Assembly (NCBI GenBank): GCA_041743935.1
Contig: JBGTLU010000057.1
Coordinates: forward strand, 1-64,000
Reading direction: 5' to 3'
DNA length: 64,000 nt
Source: JBGTLU01 sp041743935
GTDB taxonomy: Bacteria > Bacteroidota > Bacteroidia > Sphingobacteriales > Sphingobacteriaceae
The notes beneath the pieces are model-generated. The model ran no database searches, was not told the DNA's origin, and saw only the letters and a program-made list of their open reading frames with translations. The first letter of the stretch is position 1. Every line of letters starts with the position of its first letter. The position numbers and the translations under genes were made by a program. Below, piece after piece: positions 25,718-35,591 of this stretch.

Positions 25718-27346
25718 ATGTGTTTTCCTTCAAAATATAAATCTTTCTTTAAATCAATTAAAATAGGGCCAAAACGGGCTAATGATAATTTTTTATTCCC
25801 TTGTTTCCTGATTTTAGTCCTATTTAGTAGTTGTGCGCAAATACGAACACCAACTGGTGGAGAAAGAGATAAACAACCTCCGATTTTAATCAATGCCAAC
25901 CCTGCAGAAAAATCAGTAAATTTTTCTGATAACAAAATTGTATTAGAGTTTGATGAATTCATTCAACTTAAAAACAGAAACCGAATTACTATCACACCAG
26001 AAATAGTGGGTGGTTATGAAATAAAAGATAGATTAAAAATTGTTGAAATTAATCTGAAGGGAAAACTACAAGAAAACACAACCTATGTAATAAACTTCGG
26101 TAATTCCGTTGCCGACTTAAATGAAGGAAATGAATTAAAAAACTTCAACTATGTATTTTCAACTGGTAATACTATTGACTCTCTAAGTATTCAAGGTAAA
26201 ATTACAGATAGCAAAGACGGAAAGGAAGCAAGCGATATAATGGTTTTGTTATTCAAAGATTTGGATACAATTGCCAATATACAATCCAGAACCACGCCAT
26301 TCATCGTGCAAACCACCACGGACGGATTTTATAAATTCAATAATTTGTCGGAAGGAGTTTATAAAATAGTTGCCGTAAGAGATGAAAACTTAAACAGACG
26401 TTGGGATATAGGTGAAGACATTGGTTATAGTGAAAAAATCCAATTACTAAAAGATTCTACAATTATAGATGTAAAAATTTATGAAACAGAAAAACCATTT
26501 AAAATAAGTTCAAGAAGAATTTCAGAAAACGGCAAAATCCTGATTAATGCTTCTAAAGAGTTGAATAAAAATTTAGAAGTATATACAAATTCAATTACCG
26601 ATATAGTAAGTGCAAATGCTGGATCACAAACCGCTATTTGGTTTACAAATTATGAAAATAGTGGTAATACTACGGTAACGATTATCAATGGGGCAGAACG
26701 TGATTCAACAAGAATATTTATACCAGAGAATTTAAAACCAGAAGAGATAAAAATTACTAATAACCTCACTAACAATATTTTACGTGCAAACACTAAATTA
26801 AAACTAATAGTAAACAACCCGGTTAAAACCGTTCCTAACAGTATAATTCTATTGGAAGATACCCTGCAATTAAACGTACCCATACTTTCCAGATTAACTA
26901 TTTTGGGCACCGAACTAGATCTAGATTATCTTCCAAAACCCGGAAAAAAGTATCGTGTAATGCTTTCTAAGGGCATGATAACAGATATTTATAAACAAAA
27001 AAACCAAGAAATAATTTTAGATTTTGGAGCAGATGATGAAAAAAACTATGGAAACTTGGTTTTAAATTACAATCCACAAAACAAAGGAAATTATATTATA
27101 GAATTAAAAACAGAGCGCGGAGTAATAATAGCTACAGAGTTTATATCAAATCCAATCCAAAAGGAATACAAATTATTATCTCCCGGAAAATATTTTGTGA
27201 CTGTTTATTACGATACAAATAATAATGGCATTTGGGATAAAATAAAACCTCTAGAAAATAAGCGAGCTGAAAATATATATAATCATCCTGGTGAAATTAT
27301 ATTACGGTCAAATTGGGACGTGGTGGAAACTATTATAATTCCGTAA
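25718..27346 (+). CDS. Ig-like domain lipoprotein
   Basis: This 542-residue protein has a late lipobox, FLILVLFSSC (Cys near 39), followed by AQIRTPTGGERDKQPP. That opening is typical of Bacteroidota lipoproteins with a bacterial Ig-like (Big_5/SbsA-type) domain at about 50-150. The rest is beta-rich, with a carboxypeptidase-regulatory-like stretch (GFYKFNNLSEGVYKIVAVRDENLNRRWD). It is probably outer-membrane anchored; function unknown. The N-terminal 20 residues before the hydrophobic core are longer than usual, so the true start is uncertain. It overlaps the convergent carbonic anhydrase gene by 14 bases. Confidence 0.75.
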   Translation: MCFPSKYKSFFKSIKIGPKRANDNFLFPCFLILVLFSSCAQIRTPTGGERDKQPPILINANPAEKSVNFSDNKIVLEFDEFIQLKNRNRITITPEIVGGYEIKDRLKIVEINLKGKLQENTTYVINFGNSVADLNEGNELKNFNYVFSTGNTIDSLSIQGKITDSKDGKEASDIMVLLFKDLDTIANIQSRTTPFIVQTTTDGFYKFNNLSEGVYKIVAVRDENLNRRWDIGEDIGYSEKIQLLKDSTIIDVKIYETEKPFKISSRRISENGKILINASKELNKNLEVYTNSITDIVSANAGSQTAIWFTNYENSGNTTVTIINGAERDSTRIFIPENLKPEEIKITNNLTNNILRANTKLKLIVNNPVKTVPNSIILLEDTLQLNVPILSRLTILGTELDLDYLPKPGKKYRVMLSKGMITDIYKQKNQEIILDFGADDEKNYGNLVLNYNPQNKGNYIIELKTERGVIIATEFISNPIQKEYKLLSPGKYFVTVYYDTNNNGIWDKIKPLENKRAENIYNHPGEIILRSNWDVVETIIIP

Positions 27347-27848
27347 ACCACGAAGCGTATAAATTATAATTATCGGGTAGTTTATTCAATAGCTCTCTTT
27401 GTTGTGTAGAAATTTCCTTGATTTTTTTTGCTGGAGATCCAGCATAAATATATCCAGTTTCGCAAATAGTATTTTCTAAAACCACACTGCCAGCAGCAAT
27501 AATACAATAAGACTCTACAACTGCCTTATCCATAACTATAGCACCCATTCCAATTAATACATTATCCTTAATTTCACAACCATGAACTAATGCATTGTGC
27601 CCCACAGACACTCTATTTCCAATTGTGGTAGAGGATTTCTTATATGTTCCGTGAATTACGGCACCATCTTGAATGTTAGTTTCGTTACCAATTTTGATGA
27701 AGTTTACATCCCCTCGTAAAACGGCATTAAACCAAATACTACAATTATTACCAATAACCACATCTCCTACAATGGTAGCATTAGGAGCGATAAAACAATT
27801 ATTTCCAACGGTAGGATGAAAAGAATTAACTGGTAATATAATTGCCAT
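27333..27848 (-). CDS. gamma-carbonic anhydrase family protein (YrdA/PaaY-like)
   Basis: The 171 residues form hexapeptide repeats ([LIV]-G-x4) of a left-handed beta-helix, e.g. IVGDVVIGNNCSIWFNAVLRGD. H66, H84 and H89 occupy the three metal-ligand positions of gamma-carbonic anhydrases (IHGTYK, VGHNALVHGC). Homologues such as YrdA bind zinc; carbonic anhydrase activity is often weak or absent. The gene begins 2 bases after the nadB stop codon, so it is read as the second gene of a nadB operon. Confidence 0.9.
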   Translation of the reverse strand: MAIILPVNSFHPTVGNNCFIAPNATIVGDVVIGNNCSIWFNAVLRGDVNFIKIGNETNIQDGAVIHGTYKKSSTTIGNRVSVGHNALVHGCEIKDNVLIGMGAIVMDKAVVESYCIIAAGSVVLENTICETGYIYAGSPAKKIKEISTQQRELLNKLPDNYNLYASWFTEL

Positions 27849-27849
27849 A

Positions 27850-29436
27850 TTAAAAGATAGTATCGATTGTGATTCCTTCTGTTTTATTTGGATAATCTGT
27901 TGTGTAATGTAAACCTCTGCTTTCCTTTCGCATACCAGCAGCTTTTATGATGATATAAGCCACTTGTATTAAATTACGAAGTTCGCAAAGTTTAACAGAA
28001 AGTTTTGTTTTTTTATAAAACTGCTCTGTTTCGTCGAACAATAAATGTAGGCGGCGCAAGGCCCTTTCTAATCTAAAATCTGAACGAACAATTCCTACAT
28101 AATCACTCATCATACGTTGCATCTCTCTTAGATTGTGAGTAACGAGTACATCCTCATTTGATTGTAAAGTTCCAAACTCGTTCCAGGGTGGTATGTTTTC
28201 AGTAAAGTCCAGGCCCTTTATATCTTCAATAGCCGATTGATAACTTCTTTCTGCAAAAACTAGTGCTTCTAATAAAGAGTTTGAAGCTAATCTATTGGCG
28301 CCGTGCAAACCGGTAGATGCACACTCACCACAGGCATACAAATGATTTATAGAAGATTTTCCAAATTCATCTACTAAAATACCTCCACACATGTAATGAG
28401 CTGCAGGCACAACCGGTATCATTTCTTTGCTCATATCAATGCCAATACTTAAGCATTTGGCAAAAATATTAGGAAAATGTTTTAATAATTCGGTTTTAGA
28501 TTTATGACTGATATCAAGATAAACAAAATCTTCTCCCGATTTTTTCATCTCTGCATCTATTGCTCTTGCTACAATATCACGTGGGGCTAAAGAGCCTCTA
28601 TCGTCATAAAGATGCATAAATTCTTTCCCCTTAATGGTTTTTAAAATACCACCGAAACCCCTAACTGCTTCCGAAATCAAAAAAGAAGGATATTCACCTG
28701 GATTATATAATGCAGTTGGATGAAATTGAATAAACTCCATGTTACGAAGTTTTGCTTTAGCTCTGTAAGCCATCGCTATGCCGTCACCGGTTGCTATAAC
28801 AGGGTTGGTTGTATTTAAATAAACATGACCAGCGCCACCAGATGCCATTACGGTTACTTTAGCTAAAATAGTTTCGACGGTATTGGATTTAATATTTAAT
28901 GCATACACACCATAACATGAAATATCTTCTGAACTTTTATCAACCATTATACCTAAATGGTGTTGAGTTAATAGATCTATGGCAAAATAATGGGTGTATA
29001 TGGTGATATTAGGATTTGAATTTACTTGAGCTAATAAACTTCGTTCTATTTCAAAACCTGTAATGTCTTTAAAGTGTAAAACCCTGCTTTCAGAATGACC
29101 ACCTTCCTTGGCTAAATCATATTTACCGTTAGAGTCTTTATCGAAATTTGTACCGTACTCAATTATTTCTTGAATTCTATCGGGGCCTTCATTTACCACA
29201 ATTTCAACAACTTGCTTATTACATAAGCCGTCACCAGCAATAAGCGTATCTTGAATATGTTTAGTAAATGAATCTGATTTGTTAACAACTACTGCTACTC
29301 CGCCTTGTGCATATTTGGTATTCGACTCATCCTCATTAGATTTAGTAACTATAGCTACCTTACCATGTTTAGCGGCTTTAAGTGCAAAACTTAATCCGGC
29401 TAAGCCCGAACCTATTACTAAAAAATCTACTTTCAT
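27850..29436 (-). CDS. nadB: L-aspartate oxidase
   Basis: NadB oxidises L-aspartate to iminoaspartate with FAD, the first step of de novo NAD synthesis, and hands it to NadA. At 528 residues it has the usual length. The FAD motif G9-x-G11-x2-G14 is in VIGSGLAGLS. Catalytic-region blocks GGHSESRVLHFKD, EFIQFHPTALY, ISEAVRGFGG and PAAHYMCGGI are conserved, and the C-terminal helical domain is present. It is divergent from nadA, which lies across a 413-base AT-rich spacer. Confidence 0.96.
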   Translation of the reverse strand: MKVDFLVIGSGLAGLSFALKAAKHGKVAIVTKSNEDESNTKYAQGGVAVVVNKSDSFTKHIQDTLIAGDGLCNKQVVEIVVNEGPDRIQEIIEYGTNFDKDSNGKYDLAKEGGHSESRVLHFKDITGFEIERSLLAQVNSNPNITIYTHYFAIDLLTQHHLGIMVDKSSEDISCYGVYALNIKSNTVETILAKVTVMASGGAGHVYLNTTNPVIATGDGIAMAYRAKAKLRNMEFIQFHPTALYNPGEYPSFLISEAVRGFGGILKTIKGKEFMHLYDDRGSLAPRDIVARAIDAEMKKSGEDFVYLDISHKSKTELLKHFPNIFAKCLSIGIDMSKEMIPVVPAAHYMCGGILVDEFGKSSINHLYACGECASTGLHGANRLASNSLLEALVFAERSYQSAIEDIKGLDFTENIPPWNEFGTLQSNEDVLVTHNLREMQRMMSDYVGIVRSDFRLERALRRLHLLFDETEQFYKKTKLSVKLCELRNLIQVAYIIIKAAGMRKESRGLHYTTDYPNKTEGITIDTIF

Positions 29437-29849
29437 TTAAAAATGTGGTAATTAGGTAAAAAATGTTAATAACACTTAGTAATTGTGTTAATTTTGTGTA
29501 AGCAATTATTTAATAAAAACTTAACATTACTAATTAACTAAAATTGTTCTACAAATAAACACATGGTTTATGTAAATAGTCGAATACTATTAACAACTTA
29601 TTACACATAATTTAGTTTAATAATTTTAACAGTATAACTATAATAGATTCTATAATAGATAATCTAAAATTATGTAAATGAACAAGTTAAAGTAAAATAA
29701 TTGTTAATAATTTGTTAAAAATGAGCTAAAAAGAACATAATCAAATCAAAAAAAAATAAATTACCAACTAATTCACACCATAACAAAAGAATAATAAAGA
29801 TTTTTAAATAATTTTTTTGTTATGTAATTGGCGTGTTGAATAAAATAAT
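29437..29849. other. 413-base AT-rich spacer between divergent nadB and nadA
   Basis: There is no open reading frame of note. The sequence is strongly AT-rich (by eye above 80%) and includes a tandem 12-mer, CTATAATAGATT then CTATAATAGATA (29638-29661), and several TTGTTAATAA-like runs. It must contain the nadB and nadA promoters; a TAATTTTG element at 29489-29496 is the only consensus-like -7 box, lacks a partner and is far from nadA. No riboswitch was recognised. Confidence 0.6.
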
Positions 29850-30848
29850 ATGAATCTAACTACAGATAACCCTACACTTGCAAAAGGATATTTAGATATT
29901 CCTATAGATCCGACCTTGGATTTATTTAAAGAAATTGAAAAATTAAAAAAAGAGAAAAATGCTGTAATACTGGCACATTATTACCAAGAACCAGATATAC
30001 AAGATATTGCTGATTTTATTGGAGATAGTTTAGGTTTATCTCAAGAAGCAGCAAAAACGAAAGCAGATGTAATTGTTTTTGCAGGAGTACATTTTATGGC
30101 CGAAACAGCCAAAATATTATCTCCAACAAAGAAAGTTTTACTGCCAGATTTAAAGGCTGGATGTTCTTTAGCGGATACTTGTCCACCTGATTTATTTGAA
30201 GACTTTAAAAAGAAACATCCAGACCATGTGGTGATCATGTATGTAAATTCTACAGCCGAAATTAAAGCATTAAGCGACATTGTTTGTACATCAACTAATG
30301 CAGTTCAAATCGTAGAAAGCTTACCAAAAAATCAAAAAATTATTTTTGGGCCAGATAAGAATCTGGGAGCATATGTAGCTAAAAAAACAGGTAGAGATTT
30401 AGTTTTATGGAATGGTGCATGTATGGTTCACGAAATTTTTTCTAGATCTAAAATCGTAAAACTTAAAGAAAGACACCCAAATGCAAAATTAATTGCGCAC
30501 CCCGAATGCGAAGAGGTTATTTTACAAATGGCAGATTTTATAGGATCTACAACAGGCTTATTAAAATACACCATCCAATCTCCCGAAAATGAATTTATTG
30601 TAGCTACAGAATCCGGAATACTTCACCAAATGTATAAATCATCACCGCATAAAACCTTTATTCCGGCCCCGCCAAATAATAGTTGTGCTTGCAATGATTG
30701 TCCATATATGAAACTAAACACGCTGGAAAAAGTATATAATTGTTTAAAGTACGATCAACCAGAAATTATATTATCAGAAGAGTTATTACATAAAGCAAAG
30801 CGGCCAATTGAAAGAATGTTAGAAATATCAGCTAAATACGGTTTGTAA
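29850..30848 (+). CDS. nadA: quinolinate synthase
   Basis: NadA condenses iminoaspartate with dihydroxyacetone phosphate to quinolinate using a [4Fe-4S] cluster. The 332-residue protein has the three expected cysteine regions: C105 in LKAGCSLADTC, C191 in WNGACMVHE, and the C279/C281/C284 group in NNSCACNDCPYM. AHYYQEPDIQDIADFIGDSL is the N-terminal signature. The stop shares one base with the next start (TAATG), so nadA heads a coupled operon with ctlX and then thiL. Confidence 0.96.
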   Translation: MNLTTDNPTLAKGYLDIPIDPTLDLFKEIEKLKKEKNAVILAHYYQEPDIQDIADFIGDSLGLSQEAAKTKADVIVFAGVHFMAETAKILSPTKKVLLPDLKAGCSLADTCPPDLFEDFKKKHPDHVVIMYVNSTAEIKALSDIVCTSTNAVQIVESLPKNQKIIFGPDKNLGAYVAKKTGRDLVLWNGACMVHEIFSRSKIVKLKERHPNAKLIAHPECEEVILQMADFIGSTTGLLKYTIQSPENEFIVATESGILHQMYKSSPHKTFIPAPPNNSCACNDCPYMKLNTLEKVYNCLKYDQPEIILSEELLHKAKRPIERMLEISAKYGL

Positions 30849-31744
30849 TGATTAAACAAACCGCAACAGCCGTATTGATGGTTAAACCTGCTTCGTTTGG
30901 ATTTAATACACAAACTGCAATAACTAACACGTTTCAAACTCAAACTGAAGATTTTACTTCTAATCAAATACTTAGAGAATTCAAGAGTGTAGTAGATACT
31001 CTTGTTAAGATTGGAATATACGTGGTGGTAGTTGAAGACAAGCCGGATATACCAAAACCAGATGCTATTTTCCCTAATAACTGGTTTTATGTTCACCATA
31101 CTGGCATATTGTTCTTATTTCCTATGCAGGCAAAAAACCGAAGATTAGAACGTGATACAGAAATAATCGAGAAGATTAAAACAGAAACTGGTATTTCTGA
31201 GGTTGTAGACCTGACCTATTTTGAAAAAGAAAATAAGTTTTTAGAAGGAACAGGAAGCGTGGTATTTAATCACAAATCTAAAAAAGCCTATGCCGTACTA
31301 TCAGAAAGAACTAACCAAGAAGTTTTAGAGCATTTTTGCGAGTTATTAGGTTATAAACCTATCATTTTCCAAGCATATGACGAGGATGAAAAAGCGATTT
31401 ATCATACCAATGTATTAATGGCCATCACAAATACGCATGCCATTATTTGCCTCGACGCCATTGACCAAGATGACCAAATAAGAATACTAAATCAGTTAGA
31501 AGAAGATAATTTAGAGATAATAGAGATAGATTACAAACAATTGTATTCTTTTGCAGGAAACATTTTGGGAGTTAGTAACGGCGAAAAGCAATTTATTATA
31601 ATGTCAATAACCGCCCAAGAATCATTTACCCCAAATCAATTAGTAGAATTAAAAAAATACCATGAATTAATAACAGCCGATGTAAGCACCATTGAAAAAA
31701 TTGGAGGAGGTGGAATAAGGTGTATGTTGGCAGAATTATTTTAA
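30848..31744 (+). CDS. ctlX: CtlX-type amidinohydrolase (arginine deiminase-related)
   Basis: This 298-residue protein belongs to the amidinotransferase/arginine deiminase superfamily. Visible parts are DAIFPNNWFYVH, LEGTGSVVFNH, IYHTNVLMAI with the catalytic His, and the near-terminal GGGGIRCMLAELF whose Cys is the expected nucleophile. CtlX proteins have been linked to citrulline or ornithine metabolism. Its coupling to nadA by a one-base overlap is unusual, and no arginine genes are nearby. The family is clear, the substrate is not. Confidence 0.85.
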   Translation: MIKQTATAVLMVKPASFGFNTQTAITNTFQTQTEDFTSNQILREFKSVVDTLVKIGIYVVVVEDKPDIPKPDAIFPNNWFYVHHTGILFLFPMQAKNRRLERDTEIIEKIKTETGISEVVDLTYFEKENKFLEGTGSVVFNHKSKKAYAVLSERTNQEVLEHFCELLGYKPIIFQAYDEDEKAIYHTNVLMAITNTHAIICLDAIDQDDQIRILNQLEEDNLEIIEIDYKQLYSFAGNILGVSNGEKQFIIMSITAQESFTPNQLVELKKYHELITADVSTIEKIGGGGIRCMLAELF

Positions 31745-31750
31745 AAAATT

Positions 31751-32791
31751 ATGTTTGAAAACTCAGAAAGAACCGAAATAAGCAAGCTGGGAGAGTTTGG
31801 CTTAATTAAACATATTACTCAAAAGATAAAACTCAATCATCCTGAAACTATAAAAGGAGTTGGCGATGATGCTGCAGTTTTAAACTATAAAAAACATACG
31901 TTGATATCAACAGACATGTTGGTAGAAGGCATACATTTCGATTTAACCTATACCCCCCTTAAGCATTTGGGCTACAAATCCGTAGTAGTAAACGTATCGG
32001 ATATATGTGCCATGAATGGAATAGCAAAACACATTACAGTATCCATAGGAATTTCCAACCGTTTTTCATTAGAAGCCGTAGAAGAGTTTTATTCTGGTGT
32101 TTTATTGGCTTGCGAAAAATATAAAATAGATTTAATTGGAGGCGATACATCATCAACACCAGGCGGTATGTTTATTAGCATAACCGTTCTGGGCGAAATA
32201 GAGCCAACTCAAATTACTTACAGAAACGGAGCTAACGAAAACGATTTAATTTGTGTAACCGGAGATTTGGGTGCGGCATACATGGGGCTGCAAATACTCG
32301 AGAGAGAAAAATCCGTATATAAATCCAACCCGGCCATACAGCCAGACCTAGAAGGAAAAGATTACATTTTAGAACGCCAATTAAAACCCGAAGCAAGAAC
32401 AGACATGGTACAGGTCTTAAGCAAACTAAAAATAGTACCCACCGCAATGATTGATATATCAGACGGATTAGCCTCTGAACTGATGCACATAGCCGAACAA
32501 TCTGGTTTAGGTTGTGTAATTTATGAAGATAAACTACCAATAGATCCGTTAACTTACGAAACCGCAAGAGAGTTTAAACTAGACCCAACTACCTGTTTAT
32601 TAAGCGGAGGCGAAGATTACGAACTACTATTTACAATCCAACAAAAGCATTTTGAAGCCATAAAAAACATCAAAGAAATAAGCATAATAGGACACATAAC
32701 AGAAGCCAATGACACCTGCCATCTAATAAGCAAAGGCGGACAAAAACACAAAATAACAGCACAGGGCTGGAATTCATTTGCAAATAATTAA
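31751..32791 (+). CDS. thiL: thiamine-monophosphate kinase
   Basis: ThiL phosphorylates thiamine monophosphate to thiamine diphosphate. The 346-residue sequence shows the PurM-type fold markers: GVGDDAAVLNYKKHTLISTDM with the following VEGIHFDL, the metal-binding GGDTSSTPGG, VTGDLGAAYMGL, IDISDGLASEL and SGGEDYELLF. It follows ctlX by 6 bases and probably shares its transcript. No other thiamine gene and no TPP riboswitch were seen in the window. Confidence 0.95.
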   Translation: MFENSERTEISKLGEFGLIKHITQKIKLNHPETIKGVGDDAAVLNYKKHTLISTDMLVEGIHFDLTYTPLKHLGYKSVVVNVSDICAMNGIAKHITVSIGISNRFSLEAVEEFYSGVLLACEKYKIDLIGGDTSSTPGGMFISITVLGEIEPTQITYRNGANENDLICVTGDLGAAYMGLQILEREKSVYKSNPAIQPDLEGKDYILERQLKPEARTDMVQVLSKLKIVPTAMIDISDGLASELMHIAEQSGLGCVIYEDKLPIDPLTYETAREFKLDPTTCLLSGGEDYELLFTIQQKHFEAIKNIKEISIIGHITEANDTCHLISKGGQKHKITAQGWNSFANN

Positions 32792-32884
32792 ACAGAAATT
32801 TATAACTTAGACAGTTAATTCAACCAAAACGCTCAACAAAACATTCACAAATCCAATTTAGGCTACTAACCAAACCCAAAAAGT

Positions 32885-35569
32885 ATGTGTAAATTATTTA
32901 AAATAACGCTCGTTGCATTGCTCTATTCTTTTATCTATGTGGATGTTATCGCTCAAACATCTGTAGTAACCGGAACCATCCGTGACAAAAACACTAGAGA
33001 AACGCTACCCGGTGCAACCATTGTAGAAAAAGGCAATCCAACTAACGGAAGAGCCACAGATTTTAACGGCAAATTTGAAATCAGGGTGGATTTAAACACC
33101 CCAAAAACCCTTATCGTTTCATACATAGGTTATGAAACCCTAGAGGTAATAGTGAACAAATCCAAAACATATATCGACATCGATATAATCCCAAGCGGAG
33201 TGTTAGCTGCCGAAGTGGAAGTAGTTTCAACACGTCAATTACAACGTATTTTAGAATCGCCGGTTACGGTAGAAAGATTAAATGCACAGGCAATAAAGGA
33301 AACACCCGCCATTGGTTTTTATGAAGGATTAGCAAACTTAAAAGGAGTAGACATGACCTCTGCCTCTTTAGGATTTAAAGTAATAAACACCAGAGGCTTT
33401 AATAGCACGTCACCGGTTAGAACACTTCAAATTATTGATGGAGTAGATAATCAAGCACCAGGCTTAAACTTTGCCCTTGGCAATTTTGTTGGAGCTTCTG
33501 AATTGGATGTAGAAGGAGTAGATTTAATTGTAGGAGCAAACTCAGCCATTTACGGCCCCAATGCCTTTAACGGAGTTATTAGCATAACAACCAAAGACCC
33601 TTTTAAATATCGCGGATTTAGCGCCCAATTAAAACAAGGAACCAGAGATTTATTCGACGGTGCATTCCGCTATGCTGGGGTAATAAAAGACAGAATTGGC
33701 ATAAAATTAAATGCATCATACCTTAAAGCAAACGATTACGAAGCCCGTAATTTTGCAGCAGCAGATAATTCATTTAATCAGCCAAACGCAGGTATTGGCT
33801 ATAATGGTGTAAACATTTACGGCGATGAAGTTACAGGCTCGCCGTATACTCGAGCTACCTTTCCAGATTCACCGGATAGTGTTTTATTTATTTACCGATC
33901 AGGATACATGGAAAGAGATCTTACAGATTACGATACCTATAGCTTAAAACTTAGTGGCGGTGTTTTCATCAAGCCTTTCAGAGAAAGCGACGCGATGGTG
34001 TCTTATTCCTATAATCGCGGTACAGGTAGTACCGTTTATCAGGGCGATAACCGCTATGCAGTAAAAAACATTGTTTTTCAACAACACAGAGTTCAGGCTC
34101 AAGGTAAAAGATGGTTAATTAGAGGTTACCAAACCCTTGAAGATGCTGGCGATAGTTATGATGTTGTATTTACCGCTTTTAAATTAAACCAGTTAGCCCG
34201 ATCAAATAGAAATTGGTTTATTGAATTTGAAAGAGGTTACCGTCAAGTACGAGACGATAACTCGATGACTTTTGATCAAAAAATGGTTTTTGCACGTGCT
34301 CGCGCAGACAATAGAAACCTTGTACCCGGCTCTACAGAATTTGATGCTGCCCTAAAAAAGATTACTAGCAACGCATCCTTTTTACCATCCGGCCCCGGAG
34401 ACGTAGGTGGTACCCGATTCCAAGATGTATCTAACCTAAGTCACCTAGATGCACAATATGATTTTGACTTATCCAAAATCGCATCCTTTTTACCAGAAAC
34501 TTTTAAAGTAGGTACCAGCTACCGTCTTTACCGACCACAATCTTTCGGTACCATTTTTAGCGACACACTAAACGACAGAAACGACATAAATAGTGGGTTT
34601 ACCAAAATTAGCGTATTTGAGTATGGATTTTTTGCAAGTGCCGAGAAAAGACTTTTTGATGAAAAAATAAAACTAATTGGTTCTTTACGCAGAGACGAAC
34701 ACCAGAATTTTAAAGGTAATTTTTCACCTGCTGCTTCTATACTATACACCTATAAACCAGGGAATATATTCCGTTTAACCTATACCACTGCTATTAGAAA
34801 CCCTACACTGCAAGACCAATATTTATTTTATGACATTGGAAGAGCAACCCTAAGAGGAAACCTAACTGGCTTCACCGGAATTTTATTAGAAGATTACCTT
34901 AATGAGTTTTTACTTGGAAACCCACCTCGATTAATAGAATACAAAGTAGATCCCGTAAGACCCGAAAAAGTTAGAACCATAGAGTTTGGTTTAAAAGGAA
35001 CTTTTTTTAGAAACCTGTTTTTTGACGCCAGCTACTATTACAGCAACTACGAAGATTTCTTGGGCTACGTAATTTTAGTGAACAACCCAAATGAAGAAAG
35101 AATTTTTAGGGTTGCAGCAAACGCAACCACCCAAGTTAGCTCTCAGGGATTTAGTGCCGGCGCAAACTATTATCTAAACAAATTCATCACCCTTAATGGT
35201 AATTACACGTATGCAGTTCTTAATAAACCATCTGAAGAAGATCCGCTTATACCTAGCTTTAATACCCCTAAAAACAAATTTAATATTGGTATAAATGGTA
35301 GAGACATCGGAAAATTTGGATTCAATCTCACCTATAAATGGGTAGAGGGATTTGAGTTTACGGGTTCACCACAATTTTCCGGATTTATTCCTTCTTACGG
35401 ATTATTAGACGGGCAAATCAACTTTAAAATAAACGATTTCAGAAAAAGCAATCAATTGGCCACTATAAAATTAGGGGTAAGTAACATGTTAAATAACGTG
35501 CACTTTGAAGCATTTGGCGCACCAGAAATTGGTATTTTGGGATATTTTTCTGCAACCATAGAATTTTAA
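32885..35569 (+). CDS. TonB-dependent outer-membrane receptor
   Basis: This 894-residue protein has a signal peptide ending near VIAQ, a carboxypeptidase-regulatory-like domain (VTGTIRDKNTRETLPGATI to about residue 105), a plug domain with the GFNSTSPVRTLQIIDGVD stretch, and a long beta-barrel ending in an aromatic residue (YFSATIEF). It would import a bound ligand through the outer membrane using TonB energy. The next gene starts 22 bases downstream and encodes a secreted hydrolase-like protein, possibly a partner that handles the same ligand. No SusD homologue is adjacent, so this is not a standard SusCD pair. Confidence 0.93.
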   Translation: MCKLFKITLVALLYSFIYVDVIAQTSVVTGTIRDKNTRETLPGATIVEKGNPTNGRATDFNGKFEIRVDLNTPKTLIVSYIGYETLEVIVNKSKTYIDIDIIPSGVLAAEVEVVSTRQLQRILESPVTVERLNAQAIKETPAIGFYEGLANLKGVDMTSASLGFKVINTRGFNSTSPVRTLQIIDGVDNQAPGLNFALGNFVGASELDVEGVDLIVGANSAIYGPNAFNGVISITTKDPFKYRGFSAQLKQGTRDLFDGAFRYAGVIKDRIGIKLNASYLKANDYEARNFAAADNSFNQPNAGIGYNGVNIYGDEVTGSPYTRATFPDSPDSVLFIYRSGYMERDLTDYDTYSLKLSGGVFIKPFRESDAMVSYSYNRGTGSTVYQGDNRYAVKNIVFQQHRVQAQGKRWLIRGYQTLEDAGDSYDVVFTAFKLNQLARSNRNWFIEFERGYRQVRDDNSMTFDQKMVFARARADNRNLVPGSTEFDAALKKITSNASFLPSGPGDVGGTRFQDVSNLSHLDAQYDFDLSKIASFLPETFKVGTSYRLYRPQSFGTIFSDTLNDRNDINSGFTKISVFEYGFFASAEKRLFDEKIKLIGSLRRDEHQNFKGNFSPAASILYTYKPGNIFRLTYTTAIRNPTLQDQYLFYDIGRATLRGNLTGFTGILLEDYLNEFLLGNPPRLIEYKVDPVRPEKVRTIEFGLKGTFFRNLFFDASYYYSNYEDFLGYVILVNNPNEERIFRVAANATTQVSSQGFSAGANYYLNKFITLNGNYTYAVLNKPSEEDPLIPSFNTPKNKFNIGINGRDIGKFGFNLTYKWVEGFEFTGSPQFSGFIPSYGLLDGQINFKINDFRKSNQLATIKLGVSNMLNNVHFEAFGAPEIGILGYFSATIEF

Positions 35570-35591
35570 TACGCATTAATCTATAATAGAC

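Noticed and set aside
29437..29849. Replication origin in the AT-rich spacer
   Set aside because: No exact DnaA box was found and neighbouring genes are biosynthetic; AT richness alone is not enough.
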